DNA of 40,319 bases from an uncultured Clostridia bacterium (GTDB lineage Bacteria > Bacillota > Clostridia > Christensenellales > UBA1242), in contig CANPWN010000007.1 of assembly GCA_947584415.1 (NCBI GenBank), positions 1-40,319 on the forward strand, read 5' to 3'. Position 1 is the first letter of the stretch; every line of letters begins with the position of its first letter. The translations under genes were made by a program, and so were the position numbers. Under the pieces are notes generated by a model. The model was given only the letters and a program-made list of their open reading frames with translations, was not told the DNA's origin and did not search any database. This document shows, piece by piece, positions 26,568 through 35,461 of this stretch.

Positions 26568-28607
26568 ATGAAGGAACTTGAAATAAAAAATGTTTACAAA
26601 CATTATCCTATTGGCAATAAGGAAAAGTTCACCGCTCTGACAGACATCAATGTTTCGTTTGAAAAAGGCGAACTTGTTTCCATCGTTGGTGAAAGCGGAA
26701 GTGGAAAAAGCACGCTTATGAACCTCATTGGCGGGCTTGATAGCCAATTTGAAGGCGACATTATTGTTGATGGTATGAACCTTCGCGGCCAACCTGACAA
26801 AGTGCTTGATAAATACAGAAAAAATAAGGTCGGCTTTGTTTTTCAATCCTTTAATCTTATTCCTCACCTTTCAATTTTGGACAATGTGACAATTGCGCTG
26901 ACTCTTTCAGGCGTCAGCGACAAAATTAAGCAGGAAAAAGCAACAAAAATTTTGACTAAACTTGGTCTTGGCACTCAACTTAAGAAAAAACCAGACCAAC
27001 TCTCCGGCGGACAAAAACAACGCGTTGCTATTGCAAGAGCGCTGATAAATGACCCAGACATCATACTTGCTGACGAACCAACTGGCGCGCTTGACTCCGG
27101 CACTACGCTGCAAATTCTGGACATCATGAAACAAATTGCTGATGAAGGCAAACTTGTTATCATGGTCACCCACTCCGAAAAAGTGGCATCAATCTCATCA
27201 AGAGTTGTTGAAATTTCTGACGGTAAAATCGTGCGCGACGAAGTTAATAATACATATAAAAAAGGCAAAGTTGAAAAAGAGGATAAAACTGAGCGCGCAG
27301 GCGAAAAGCAAAACTTCCCTCTTTGGTCAGCCATTAGACTTGCCTTTCACAATATGTGGGCAAGCAAGACCAAAAACTTTTTGATGGCATTTGGCGTGGC
27401 AATTTCCATTGTTGCGCTTATCATCATGCTTTCCTTTGGCTCTGGCCTTGATAACTACATAGCCGGCGTGTCCAACAGTTTCACAAATCCAAACATTGTG
27501 ACAATCACAAAAAAGACAACAGACGCTCTCACCTCGCTTTTGCCTATCACTCGTTTTGAGAAAGATGAAAAAGAGCAAATTATTCCTGATTTGAACAACG
27601 CTTTGCAGGACGCAGGCTACGAACCATTTTTGACTGAAGATGACCTTATCCCTGGATACTGCGGAATTTCTCTTGGTGGCTTGAAAGCAAGTTTTATTGT
27701 CCCTGGCTTTGAAGAAGAAAAACCTGCCGAGCTTACTTGCCTTTACTCAACTCCGCCATATTATAACGAGGACAACCTCGTGGAAGGTGAAATGGCTGTC
27801 AATGAAGAGATACAAGAAGGCACTCCTATTGAAATTATGCTCACCCCTGGTGCTTATGCAAGTTTTAGAACCATGACTGGCTCAAGCGAGGCCGTTGGCA
27901 AGACAATCAAACTTACCATTAGCATACAAGGTTTGACCTCTCCTATTGAAGTTGAAGCCATTGTCACTGGCATTGTGGACAGTTCCGTCATCCAAAAAAT
28001 GGTGGTCGCATACATTGATTATGATGTGCTTGAATATTATGCAGCCCTTCACGGTGTGGAAGAATTCCCTGTGACAGCATATTACATTGACACTGATGTT
28101 AAATATGCAAAAGTTCTTAATGATTACATCACAAAAGGCGACCAAGACAAGTATTCTGGTTCAGTTGAGTCGAGTCTGACAGGAATGTTCTCCGAAATGT
28201 CAAGCACGGTGTCAGTGGCTCTGACAATCATCTCCTGCATTTCACTCATCGTTAGCGCCATTATGATTTTGGTTGTGCTTTACATCTCAGTCAGCGAGAG
28301 AACCAAAGAAATTGGCGTGCTTAAATCCATCGGTGCAAGGAGAAAGGACATAAGAAGCATTTTCACTTCCGAAAGTTTGCTTGTGGGAATTTTAAGCGGA
28401 ATTGTGGGAATTGCTCTTTCAATGATTGTTTACGGTATATTTGTGATTACACTCAAATCACTATTAGGCTTTGCCCCACTTTCACTCAAATGGTGGTATT
28501 TCTTCCTTGCAATGGGCGTCAGCGTTGTCATCAGTATGCTCAGTGGTCTTTATCCTTCAGCAAAGGCTGCAAGACTCGACCCTGTGGAATCTCTGCGAAG
28601 AGAATAA
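26568..28607 (+). CDS. MacB-like ABC transporter: ATPase fused to FtsX-type permease
   Basis: 679 aa; GESGSGKSTLMNLIGGLD, LSGGQKQRVAIARALINDPDIILADEPTGALDS, C-terminal FtsX fold ERTKEIGVLKSIGARRKDI. Confidence 0.94.
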   Translation: MKELEIKNVYKHYPIGNKEKFTALTDINVSFEKGELVSIVGESGSGKSTLMNLIGGLDSQFEGDIIVDGMNLRGQPDKVLDKYRKNKVGFVFQSFNLIPHLSILDNVTIALTLSGVSDKIKQEKATKILTKLGLGTQLKKKPDQLSGGQKQRVAIARALINDPDIILADEPTGALDSGTTLQILDIMKQIADEGKLVIMVTHSEKVASISSRVVEISDGKIVRDEVNNTYKKGKVEKEDKTERAGEKQNFPLWSAIRLAFHNMWASKTKNFLMAFGVAISIVALIIMLSFGSGLDNYIAGVSNSFTNPNIVTITKKTTDALTSLLPITRFEKDEKEQIIPDLNNALQDAGYEPFLTEDDLIPGYCGISLGGLKASFIVPGFEEEKPAELTCLYSTPPYYNEDNLVEGEMAVNEEIQEGTPIEIMLTPGAYASFRTMTGSSEAVGKTIKLTISIQGLTSPIEVEAIVTGIVDSSVIQKMVVAYIDYDVLEYYAALHGVEEFPVTAYYIDTDVKYAKVLNDYITKGDQDKYSGSVESSLTGMFSEMSSTVSVALTIISCISLIVSAIMILVVLYISVSERTKEIGVLKSIGARRKDIRSIFTSESLLVGILSGIVGIALSMIVYGIFVITLKSLLGFAPLSLKWWYFFLAMGVSVVISMLSGLYPSAKAARLDPVESLRRE

Positions 28608-28612
28608 ATCTC

Positions 28613-28641
28613 TTTACAAAATCACAATTTTGTGATATAGT
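28613..28641 (+). promoter_or_regulatory. Promoter TTTACA-17-TATAGT with a dyad operator in the spacer
   Basis: -35 at 28613-28618, -10 at 28636-28641; ATCACAA-TT-TTGTGAT at 28621-28636. Confidence 0.6.
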
Positions 28642-28668
28642 CTTTTACGCACAAAAAGTTGAGGAATT

Positions 28669-29457
28669 ATGAAATCTATCATTCTTTGTGCCGGTTTTGG
28701 CACAAGACTAAATCAAATCACCCAGGGCAAATATCCAAAGGCGCTGATTAAAATCGGCGAAAAAACCATCTTGGACCTTTTGACAGACAATTTAAATGAT
28801 ATCCCTGAAATTGACGAAATCGTCATTGTTTCAAATAACAAATATTTTGACCAACTCAAAGAGTATGGGCAGTGTTTGGACACAGACAAAATTGTCACCG
28901 TTATAAATGATGGCACAAACAATAATGATGAAAGAAGAGGTGCTGTCGGCGACATCGACTTCGCTTTGAAGGAGATAAATTATCATGGCGACACAATGGT
29001 TCTTTGTGCTGATAATTGGTTTGACTTTAAACTTTCTTCCCTTTACTCCTTCCATAAAGCACACAATGGTGCGTGCGTTGTATTTGGCAAACAAGAAAAT
29101 GATGAAAAGTTATTGCGTGCTGGCGGCGTTGCTGTTTTAGGCAAAGATAACAAAGTTTTAAGCATGGTTGAAAAACCTAAAGGCGAAATTGAAGGCAATT
29201 TTGCTGTTGGACCATTTTACATTTTTAACTCCAAAGCCACATCCCTTTTTGATGGCTATTGCAAGCGCTATGCCGGTGACCACACAAAGATTGATGCGCC
29301 GGGGAATTATCCAAGTTTTCTTGCGTCTGAAGAAACAAATTGCGAGGTGTATGCTTACGACATTGAAGGTTATCACTGCATAGACATGGGCACACCTGAG
29401 CAATATGAAAAAGCACAAAACATAATAAATCAAACTTTGCAAATTGGAACAAAATGA
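28669..29457 (+). CDS. Sugar-phosphate/choline-type nucleotidyltransferase
   Basis: 262 aa; IILCAGFGTRLNQITQGKYPKALIKIGEKTILD, MVEKPKGE; GAGGA RBS. Confidence 0.88.
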   Translation: MKSIILCAGFGTRLNQITQGKYPKALIKIGEKTILDLLTDNLNDIPEIDEIVIVSNNKYFDQLKEYGQCLDTDKIVTVINDGTNNNDERRGAVGDIDFALKEINYHGDTMVLCADNWFDFKLSSLYSFHKAHNGACVVFGKQENDEKLLRAGGVAVLGKDNKVLSMVEKPKGEIEGNFAVGPFYIFNSKATSLFDGYCKRYAGDHTKIDAPGNYPSFLASEETNCEVYAYDIEGYHCIDMGTPEQYEKAQNIINQTLQIGTK

Positions 29458-29518
29458 AAGTTAAATGTTTGCATGATAGATAACATAAAAACTAAAAAAG
29501 ATAAATAATTGTGAAAAA

Positions 29519-29542
29519 AATGCCAAACGGCATTTTTTTATT
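29519..29542. terminator. Bidirectional terminator
   Basis: AAAAAAATGCC-aaac-GGCATTTTTTT between convergent genes. Confidence 0.8.
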
Positions 29543-30344
29543 GTTTTTTTTCTTTTATTTTTTTTATTGTTTTTTCCTCTTGATGTGATAATTCTTCTAA
29601 AGGCTCTTTTTGTTGTGGCAGTTTTTCTTCTTGTTCTAAAGATGTTTTCTTTTGTTTCCTTGGCTTTTCAAACAATTTGTGTTTGATTGAAAATTCCTTT
29701 TCCATGGAAGAGATTAACAAGTTCTTTTTTGTTAGTTTGCTGATAATGAAATGAAGGAAAAAGAGCGTTGCACCACCCAAATTGCAGCAGATGTCCTCCA
29801 TTGTGTCAGTCACAAGCGGGGCTTTAAAGCCTGTGACAAATTCGCCCTGAAGTCGCGAAGACGTGATAAGGCTCGCCACCCACTCAAAAATTTCCCATAT
29901 ACACTCAATAAACAGCGAAAAACACAGGCAGAAGAATGCTATCATCAAAAAGTGCATTTTGTCCTTTTGCTTCCCTCTGCAGATGATGAAAAGACCAAGC
30001 ATAGCCATAAGATAGCCCATGATGAAGTGAACAACAATATCCAGCCATACAATGTTTGCATAGCCATTAAGTGCTGACCCCCACAGCCCTGCCATAATCA
30101 TATACAAATTGAAAATCAAAAATACCGCATTTGGAAGTTTAGTTCGAAAAATAAGTTCATAGGCAAATGGAATAAGCATGGCAGCAGCAACCACCAAACA
30201 TGCCGAAAATCTGCCGTTTGGGTCTGTGCCTAACTTGTAAGAAATGCTAAGTCCAATCAAAGTCAAAATGATTGCAACATCAAGTGCAATATTTAACCAT
30301 CGAAATATCCACTCGCCGCGGCTTAATTTTTCTCCCTCTCCCAT
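29538..30344 (-). CDS. Polytopic membrane protein with charged C-terminal tail
   Basis: Start MGEGEKLSRGEWIFRW with a GGGAG RBS at 30344; several TM segments; Lys/Glu/Gln-rich tail. The longer ORF-track start overlaps valS. Confidence 0.7.
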   Translation of the reverse strand: MGEGEKLSRGEWIFRWLNIALDVAIILTLIGLSISYKLGTDPNGRFSACLVVAAAMLIPFAYELIFRTKLPNAVFLIFNLYMIMAGLWGSALNGYANIVWLDIVVHFIMGYLMAMLGLFIICRGKQKDKMHFLMIAFFCLCFSLFIECIWEIFEWVASLITSSRLQGEFVTGFKAPLVTDTMEDICCNLGGATLFFLHFIISKLTKKNLLISSMEKEFSIKHKLFEKPRKQKKTSLEQEEKLPQQKEPLEELSHQEEKTIKKIKEKKQ

Positions 30345-30345
30345 T

Positions 30346-32925
30346 TTATTCTCCCAATAAACTTTCCAAAAGTTTTTTGTTTTTTGCAAGTTTTTCTTTT
30401 TCATCCTCAACCAGTTTTGCTGGCGCTTTTGCAACAAAAGATGGGTTGGAAAGCATTTTTGAACTTCGCTCAATTTCAAATTTGAGTTTTTCTATTTCCT
30501 TTTCATGCCTTTCACTTTCCTTCTTTTCATCAACAAGTTCACCCATTGGAAGAAAGGCTGTTGCAAACTCGCACACCGCTTTGACGCATTTTTCACTCGG
30601 TTGCGTGTCGACAGCCTGCGTTTGCGTGCCAAAGCCAAGTTTGTTTATGCCTTCAAGAAGTTCATGGTGGGACTTGCCATCTGCAAATTGGACATATATC
30701 TTGCTGCACTTGTTATCTGGAACTTTGTATTCCGCCCTCGCCGTTCTTATTGCTTTGACAAGATTTATCATGCCTTCAATTTGTTTTGAGCCGCTCACCC
30801 TCGCTTTTGCCACAGGAAAATCAGAGCGCATAATTGTTTTTTCATGCTTTGGCAGTGACAGGTAAACCTCTTCCGTTACAAACGGGATGAAGATGTGGAA
30901 CATTTTAAGCGACTGCGTCAAAACTTCTGATAGAACATTTTGTGTTGCTTGTTTTGCCTCAGCATTTTGGCCGTGAAGGTCAAGTTTTGCAAGTTCAATA
31001 TACCAGTCGCAGAATTTTCCAACAAAGAACTCTTCAAGTTCACTGAGTGCGCCCGAGAGATTGTATTTGTCCATACGCTTATTAAATTCTTTGACAGTTT
31101 TGTTCAAATTAAACAATATCCATTTGTCTTTTTCACCAAGTTTTGCCTCTTTTTCCTTGTATCCCTCAAGCGCAGAGAGAACAAACTTGCTTGCATTGTA
31201 AAGTTTGTTGATGAAAACTTTGGCGTCTTTGAGCCTATCCTCTCCATATTTGATGTCCGTGCCCATGCTCATGCCACTTATAAGCGAAAGCCTGAGTGCA
31301 TCCGCGCCATATTTTTCAATCATCTCAATTGGGTCTATTCCGTTGCCAAGGTGTTTTGACATTTTAACGCCATTTTTATCCCTGACTATGCCGTGAATAA
31401 CGACATCTTTAAACGGCACATCTTTCATAAACTCTATGCCAGAAAACACCATTTTTGACACCCAGAAAGTTATAATATCATAACCAGTCACAAGTACATC
31501 TGTCGGATAATAATATTTTAAATCCTCAGTCTGTTTTGGATAGCCCAGTGTTGAAAATGGCCAGAGCGCTGATGAGAACCAGGTGTCAAGCACATCTTCG
31601 TCCTGCCTAAGATGTTTATATCCACATTTTGGACAAACTTTTGGGTCTTCCTCTTCGCAGATTTGCGCGCCGCATTTGTCACAGTAGAAGACAGGGATTC
31701 TGTGTCCCAACCATATTTGACGCGAAATGCACCAGTCTTTTATATTCCCTAGCCAATTGAGATAGGTTTTTTCATATCTCTTTGGATAGAATTTGACCTT
31801 CCCCGTTTTTACCGCATTAATAGCAGGTTTTGCCAATTCCTTCATTTTGACAAACCACTGCGTTGAAATTTTAGGCTCTGTGAAAGAACCACATCTCTCA
31901 CAAGTGCCAACTTTGTTTTTATATTTTTCAACTTTGACAAGATAGCCGCCCTCTTTGAGCGCTTTTTCAATCAGCGGGCGTGCCTCAATTCTGTCAAGTC
32001 CCGCAAATTTGCCGGCTACCTCTGTAAGTTTTCCGTCATCACCTATGCAAGTTATAACATCAAGGTTGTGTCTTAGGCCGAGTTCATAGTCATTTGGGTC
32101 GTGTGCAGGAGTGATTTTAACTGCGCCCGTTCCAAAGCCAATCTCACTATATTCATCAGCAACAAGTTTGATTTTTCTGTTTGTAAGTGGCAGATATAAC
32201 TCTTTGCCAATCAACCCTTTATACCTTTTATCCTTTGGGTTGACCGCAACCGCTGTGTCGCCAAAAAGCGTTTCAGGTCTGGTGGTGGCAACAACAACTT
32301 CGCCACTGCCATCTACAAATGGATAACGGATGTGCCAAAGATATGTGTTTTGGTCAACATAAACATTTTCATTGTCGGAAATTGTTGTTCTGCAATTTGG
32401 ACAATAGTTAACCGAACGCGTGCCGCGGTAAATGTAACCCTTTTTGTAATATTCAACAAAGGCGTGTCTAACCGCACGACAAAGGTTTTCGTCCATGGTG
32501 AACGCTTCCCTGTCCCAATCTGGAGAGATGCCAATTTTTTCAAACTGGCTTTTGATAAAGCCGCGGTATTTTTTATACCACTCTTCCCCGCGTTTTAAAA
32601 AGGCTTTTCGTCCAATTGTCTGTTTGTCAAGGCCTTCCTCTTTGAGGCGTCTTACCAGCACTTCCTCTGTGGCAAGTGCAGCGTGGTCAGTGCCAGGAAG
32701 ATATAAAGCCTCGTAGCCCTGCATACGCTTTCTGCGAGTTAAAACATCCTGAATTGTAACATCCAAAGCATGCCCAATATGTGCTTTGCCTGTGACATTT
32801 GGTGGTGGCATGACAATGGAAAATTTTTGTTTTCCTTTTGTCGGCTTGGATGCAAAATAGCCCTCTTTCAGCCAATTTGCATAAATTTTTTCTTCAAAAT
32901 TTTTTGGGTCGTAAGTCTTGTCCAT
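30346..32925 (-). CDS. valS: Valine--tRNA ligase
   Basis: PPPNVTGKAHIGHALD (HIGH), KMSKHLGNGIDP (KMSKS), zinc-binding CxxC motifs, C-terminal coiled coil; ATG at 32925 (MDKTYDPKNFEEKIY). Confidence 0.97.
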   Translation of the reverse strand: MDKTYDPKNFEEKIYANWLKEGYFASKPTKGKQKFSIVMPPPNVTGKAHIGHALDVTIQDVLTRRKRMQGYEALYLPGTDHAALATEEVLVRRLKEEGLDKQTIGRKAFLKRGEEWYKKYRGFIKSQFEKIGISPDWDREAFTMDENLCRAVRHAFVEYYKKGYIYRGTRSVNYCPNCRTTISDNENVYVDQNTYLWHIRYPFVDGSGEVVVATTRPETLFGDTAVAVNPKDKRYKGLIGKELYLPLTNRKIKLVADEYSEIGFGTGAVKITPAHDPNDYELGLRHNLDVITCIGDDGKLTEVAGKFAGLDRIEARPLIEKALKEGGYLVKVEKYKNKVGTCERCGSFTEPKISTQWFVKMKELAKPAINAVKTGKVKFYPKRYEKTYLNWLGNIKDWCISRQIWLGHRIPVFYCDKCGAQICEEEDPKVCPKCGYKHLRQDEDVLDTWFSSALWPFSTLGYPKQTEDLKYYYPTDVLVTGYDIITFWVSKMVFSGIEFMKDVPFKDVVIHGIVRDKNGVKMSKHLGNGIDPIEMIEKYGADALRLSLISGMSMGTDIKYGEDRLKDAKVFINKLYNASKFVLSALEGYKEKEAKLGEKDKWILFNLNKTVKEFNKRMDKYNLSGALSELEEFFVGKFCDWYIELAKLDLHGQNAEAKQATQNVLSEVLTQSLKMFHIFIPFVTEEVYLSLPKHEKTIMRSDFPVAKARVSGSKQIEGMINLVKAIRTARAEYKVPDNKCSKIYVQFADGKSHHELLEGINKLGFGTQTQAVDTQPSEKCVKAVCEFATAFLPMGELVDEKKESERHEKEIEKLKFEIERSSKMLSNPSFVAKAPAKLVEDEKEKLAKNKKLLESLLGE

Positions 32926-32965
32926 CTCTTCTCCTAACTTTTTAGTTAGTATATAAAAATTGACA

Positions 32966-32990
32966 AAAAAAAACAAGCAAATTTGCTTGT
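32966..32990 (-). terminator. Terminator after the small membrane-protein gene
   Basis: AAACAAGCAAATTTGCTTGTTT followed by T-run on the minus strand. Confidence 0.65.
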
Positions 32991-33010
32991 TTATGAGTTT
33001 ATACAAAATT

Positions 33011-33262
33011 TTATTGAACAATCATGATGATAAGTGATGCCAATATAACAACAAGTGCAAACGCTTTAAGAATAAGCAAAAGCCTGTCATTTGGCTCAAC
33101 ATTTGCCTTTTTACGAACAAGTTTTGTGATTCTCTTTGCAAAGATGGCGAAGATGATGCCAACAACAAGAAGAACAATTCCTGTGATTACATTTGGTTGT
33201 TTGAGCCTGTCAAGTGGCTGATTGTCAAGAAGCATTGAAATGTTTGATAAAAGTGAAAACAT
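33011..33262 (-). CDS. Small two-TM membrane protein
   Basis: MFSLLSNISMLLD...VITGIVLLVVGIIFAIFAKRITKLVRKK...; GGAGG RBS before ATG at 33262. Confidence 0.65.
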   Translation of the reverse strand: MFSLLSNISMLLDNQPLDRLKQPNVITGIVLLVVGIIFAIFAKRITKLVRKKANVEPNDRLLLILKAFALVVILASLIIMIVQ

Positions 33263-33372
33263 ATTTCCCTCCAAAAGATATCTTATTTTATCATGAAATT
33301 ATCCTCTTGTCAACCCCCATTTTCACATAAAATCAATTTTTTTCATACTATGATTGCTGTAAAGGAGGAATA

Positions 33373-34410
33373 ATGAAAAAACTGAAAATCGCTTTAAGCG
33401 TGTTTGTCAGCGTTGTGGTTGCTCTCACAGGTTTGTTGTTTGTCGGCTGCAAGAAAAAAGACTTCACACATATTGTCTTTAATGAAGTGACACACTCAAT
33501 CTTTTACGCCCCTTTTTATGCTGCCATCAATCTTGGATATTTAAAAGACGAAGGGCTTAGCATAAGTCTGACAAATGGTGGCGGGAGCAATGTTTCCATG
33601 ACAGCACTTCTTTCCGGTTCTGCAGATATGATTCTTGCAGGCCCTGAGACAGTTGTTTACACAAACATGGAAGGCGTCAGCGACCAGCCAAAAGTGTTTG
33701 GCCAATTAACTCAAACTGACGGCTCGTTTGTCGTTTCCAAAAAAGGTGCAGATTTTGATATAAATGACCTCGTTGGCGAAACAATCATTGGCGGAAGAGC
33801 CGGCGGCATGCCTGCAATGACACTCGCTTATGCCATAAAACAATGCGCAGGACTTGAACTTGGCACAGGCGAAGGCAAAGTTAACCTAAGAGATAATGTT
33901 GATTTTAACGCAATAGCATCTGAGTTTGAAAATTCAAACGCCGCATTTTGCACTCTGTTTGAACCTAACGCAACAAATCTTGTTAAGGCACACCCAGACA
34001 AATATCATGTTGTCAAATCCGTTGCAGAACTCGTGAACATGGAAAAGATACCTTACACCTGCTTCATTGCAAAGCAAAGTTATCTAAAAGACCATGGTGA
34101 CATTGCGGAGAAATTTTTAAGGGCTGTCAACAGAGCATATCTATATCTCAAGGATTGCTATGAAAATGACCACCTTGAAGACGCTGCGAAGGCGCTCATC
34201 GCTTCCTTTGATGGCATGACACTGCAAGATTTGGAGATTGCTGTTGAGGCATACTATCGCATTGACGCATTTTCAAGTGACATGGTGATGAGTGAAGAAA
34301 GTTTCCAAACTCTCATCAAAATCACTCAGTTTGCTGGCATGACAAATGGCAACACAAACTACAATGAAATTGTGACAAATGAGATTGCAAATCGCGTTTT
34401 GGCAAATTGA
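33373..34410 (+). CDS. NMT1/SsuA-like ABC substrate-binding lipoprotein
   Basis: 345 aa; lipobox LLFVGC; HSIFYAPFYAAINLGYLKDEGLSISLTNGGGSNVSMTALLSGSADMILAGPE; AAAGGAGG RBS. Confidence 0.88.
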   Translation: MKKLKIALSVFVSVVVALTGLLFVGCKKKDFTHIVFNEVTHSIFYAPFYAAINLGYLKDEGLSISLTNGGGSNVSMTALLSGSADMILAGPETVVYTNMEGVSDQPKVFGQLTQTDGSFVVSKKGADFDINDLVGETIIGGRAGGMPAMTLAYAIKQCAGLELGTGEGKVNLRDNVDFNAIASEFENSNAAFCTLFEPNATNLVKAHPDKYHVVKSVAELVNMEKIPYTCFIAKQSYLKDHGDIAEKFLRAVNRAYLYLKDCYENDHLEDAAKALIASFDGMTLQDLEIAVEAYYRIDAFSSDMVMSEESFQTLIKITQFAGMTNGNTNYNEIVTNEIANRVLAN

Positions 34411-34412
34411 TA

Positions 34413-34439
34413 AAAAAAGCGGATAAAACCGCTTTTTTC
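34413..34439 (+). terminator. Terminator after the substrate-binding protein gene
   Basis: AAAAAAAGCGG-ataaaa-CCGCTTTTTT. Confidence 0.8.
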
Positions 34440-34440
34440 T

Positions 34441-34487
34441 ATATATTCCTTGTATTCTGACATAATAGGCACAAAATGTTGTGCCTA
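34441..34487. repeat. Dispersed palindromic element, copy 3 (diverged), with alternative 9-bp hairpin
   Basis: ATATTCCTTGTATTCTGACATAATAGGCACAAAATGTTGTG aligns to copy 2; TAGGCACAA-AATG-TTGTGCCTA at 34466-34487 includes the recX stop codon. Confidence 0.6.
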
Positions 34488-35108
34488 TTGTTCATTTTCA
34501 TCAAAGAGTGCCTCATTTAAGGCTTTAAGGATGATTGAACTTTCAAACCCTTTTGATGCAAGATGATTGAAGGCTTTTGCCCTCAATTTTTTGTCGACCG
34601 GCTTATTTTTTAGATACTTTTTTAGCATTGTCAAGCAGCAGTCAAAACTTGCATCATCATCCAAAAGTTCATCAAGTTTTTGAGATACCACTTCCCCGTC
34701 AACACCTTTTTGCATGAGTTCAAATTTAAGTTTTTTCTTGCCTTTTTTGTTTTGATAAGTGCGTATGTAACTTTCGGCGAAGAGTTCATCATTTATGTAA
34801 CCATACTCTTTGAGTTTTTCTATCGCTTCGTCTATGCTCTCATCCAAATAGCCCTTTTCTTTCAGATACTCACGAAGTTGTTTTTCTGTTCGCAAAAATT
34901 TTTCAAGATATGATATTGCCTGCGAAAACGCGGCAATTCTCCCATTTTCAAGTTTGATTGATGTGAGACGCTCTTCGCTTATGTCTTCGCCCGTTTTTAG
35001 TTTTTCTTTAACAAGAATTTCCGCTTGAAGTGTGCAGTTAAAAACGCCGTCAACAAATATGGAATATCTTTCGCCTTTCCCTATCTTTTTTATTTCGGTG
35101 ATTATCAA
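34485..35108 (-). CDS. recX: RecX regulatory protein
   Basis: 207 aa; AISYLEKFLRTEKQLREYLKEKGYLDESIDEAIEKLKEYGYINDELFAESYIR. Confidence 0.9.
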   Translation of the reverse strand: MIITEIKKIGKGERYSIFVDGVFNCTLQAEILVKEKLKTGEDISEERLTSIKLENGRIAAFSQAISYLEKFLRTEKQLREYLKEKGYLDESIDEAIEKLKEYGYINDELFAESYIRTYQNKKGKKKLKFELMQKGVDGEVVSQKLDELLDDDASFDCCLTMLKKYLKNKPVDKKLRAKAFNHLASKGFESSIILKALNEALFDENEQ

Positions 35109-35461
35109 TTTTCACCTCCAAGCGCCATGGATGCAGTGCGTGTGTAGGCTCGCACAAGACCGCCCGCGCCAAGTTTTATGCCGCCAAAATATCGAACAAT
35201 TATGACGCCAACATCACTAAGTTTTTTCTTTTTAATAACGCTCAGTATTGGACTTCCGGCAGTGCCACGTGGCTCGCCTGCGTCAGAGCATTTTTCTTCA
35301 AACGGCGAAGAAAAACTATAGGCATAGCAAATGTGGGTTGCCTTTTTGTGATTTTCACTTATCTCTTTCAGCGCCATTTCAAAGTCCAACCTGTTTCCGT
35401 CAATGCGGAAATAATAAAACTTGGACTTATTAACTTCATATAAACCCTGTTTTGTTATCAT
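35105..35461 (-). CDS. YigZ/IMPACT family protein (N-terminal UPF0029 domain only)
   Basis: 118 aa; HKKATHICYAYSF, DAGEPRGTAGSPILSVI, GVIIVRYFGGIKLGAGGLVRAYT. Confidence 0.9.
   Translation of the reverse strand: MITKQGLYEVNKSKFYYFRIDGNRLDFEMALKEISENHKKATHICYAYSFSSPFEEKCSDAGEPRGTAGSPILSVIKKKKLSDVGVIIVRYFGGIKLGAGGLVRAYTRTASMALGGEN

Noticed and set aside
29538-30479. Longer 313-aa start for the membrane protein
   Set aside because: The first 45 residues overlap the 3' end of valS; ATG at 30344 has a good RBS and starts a plausible protein.
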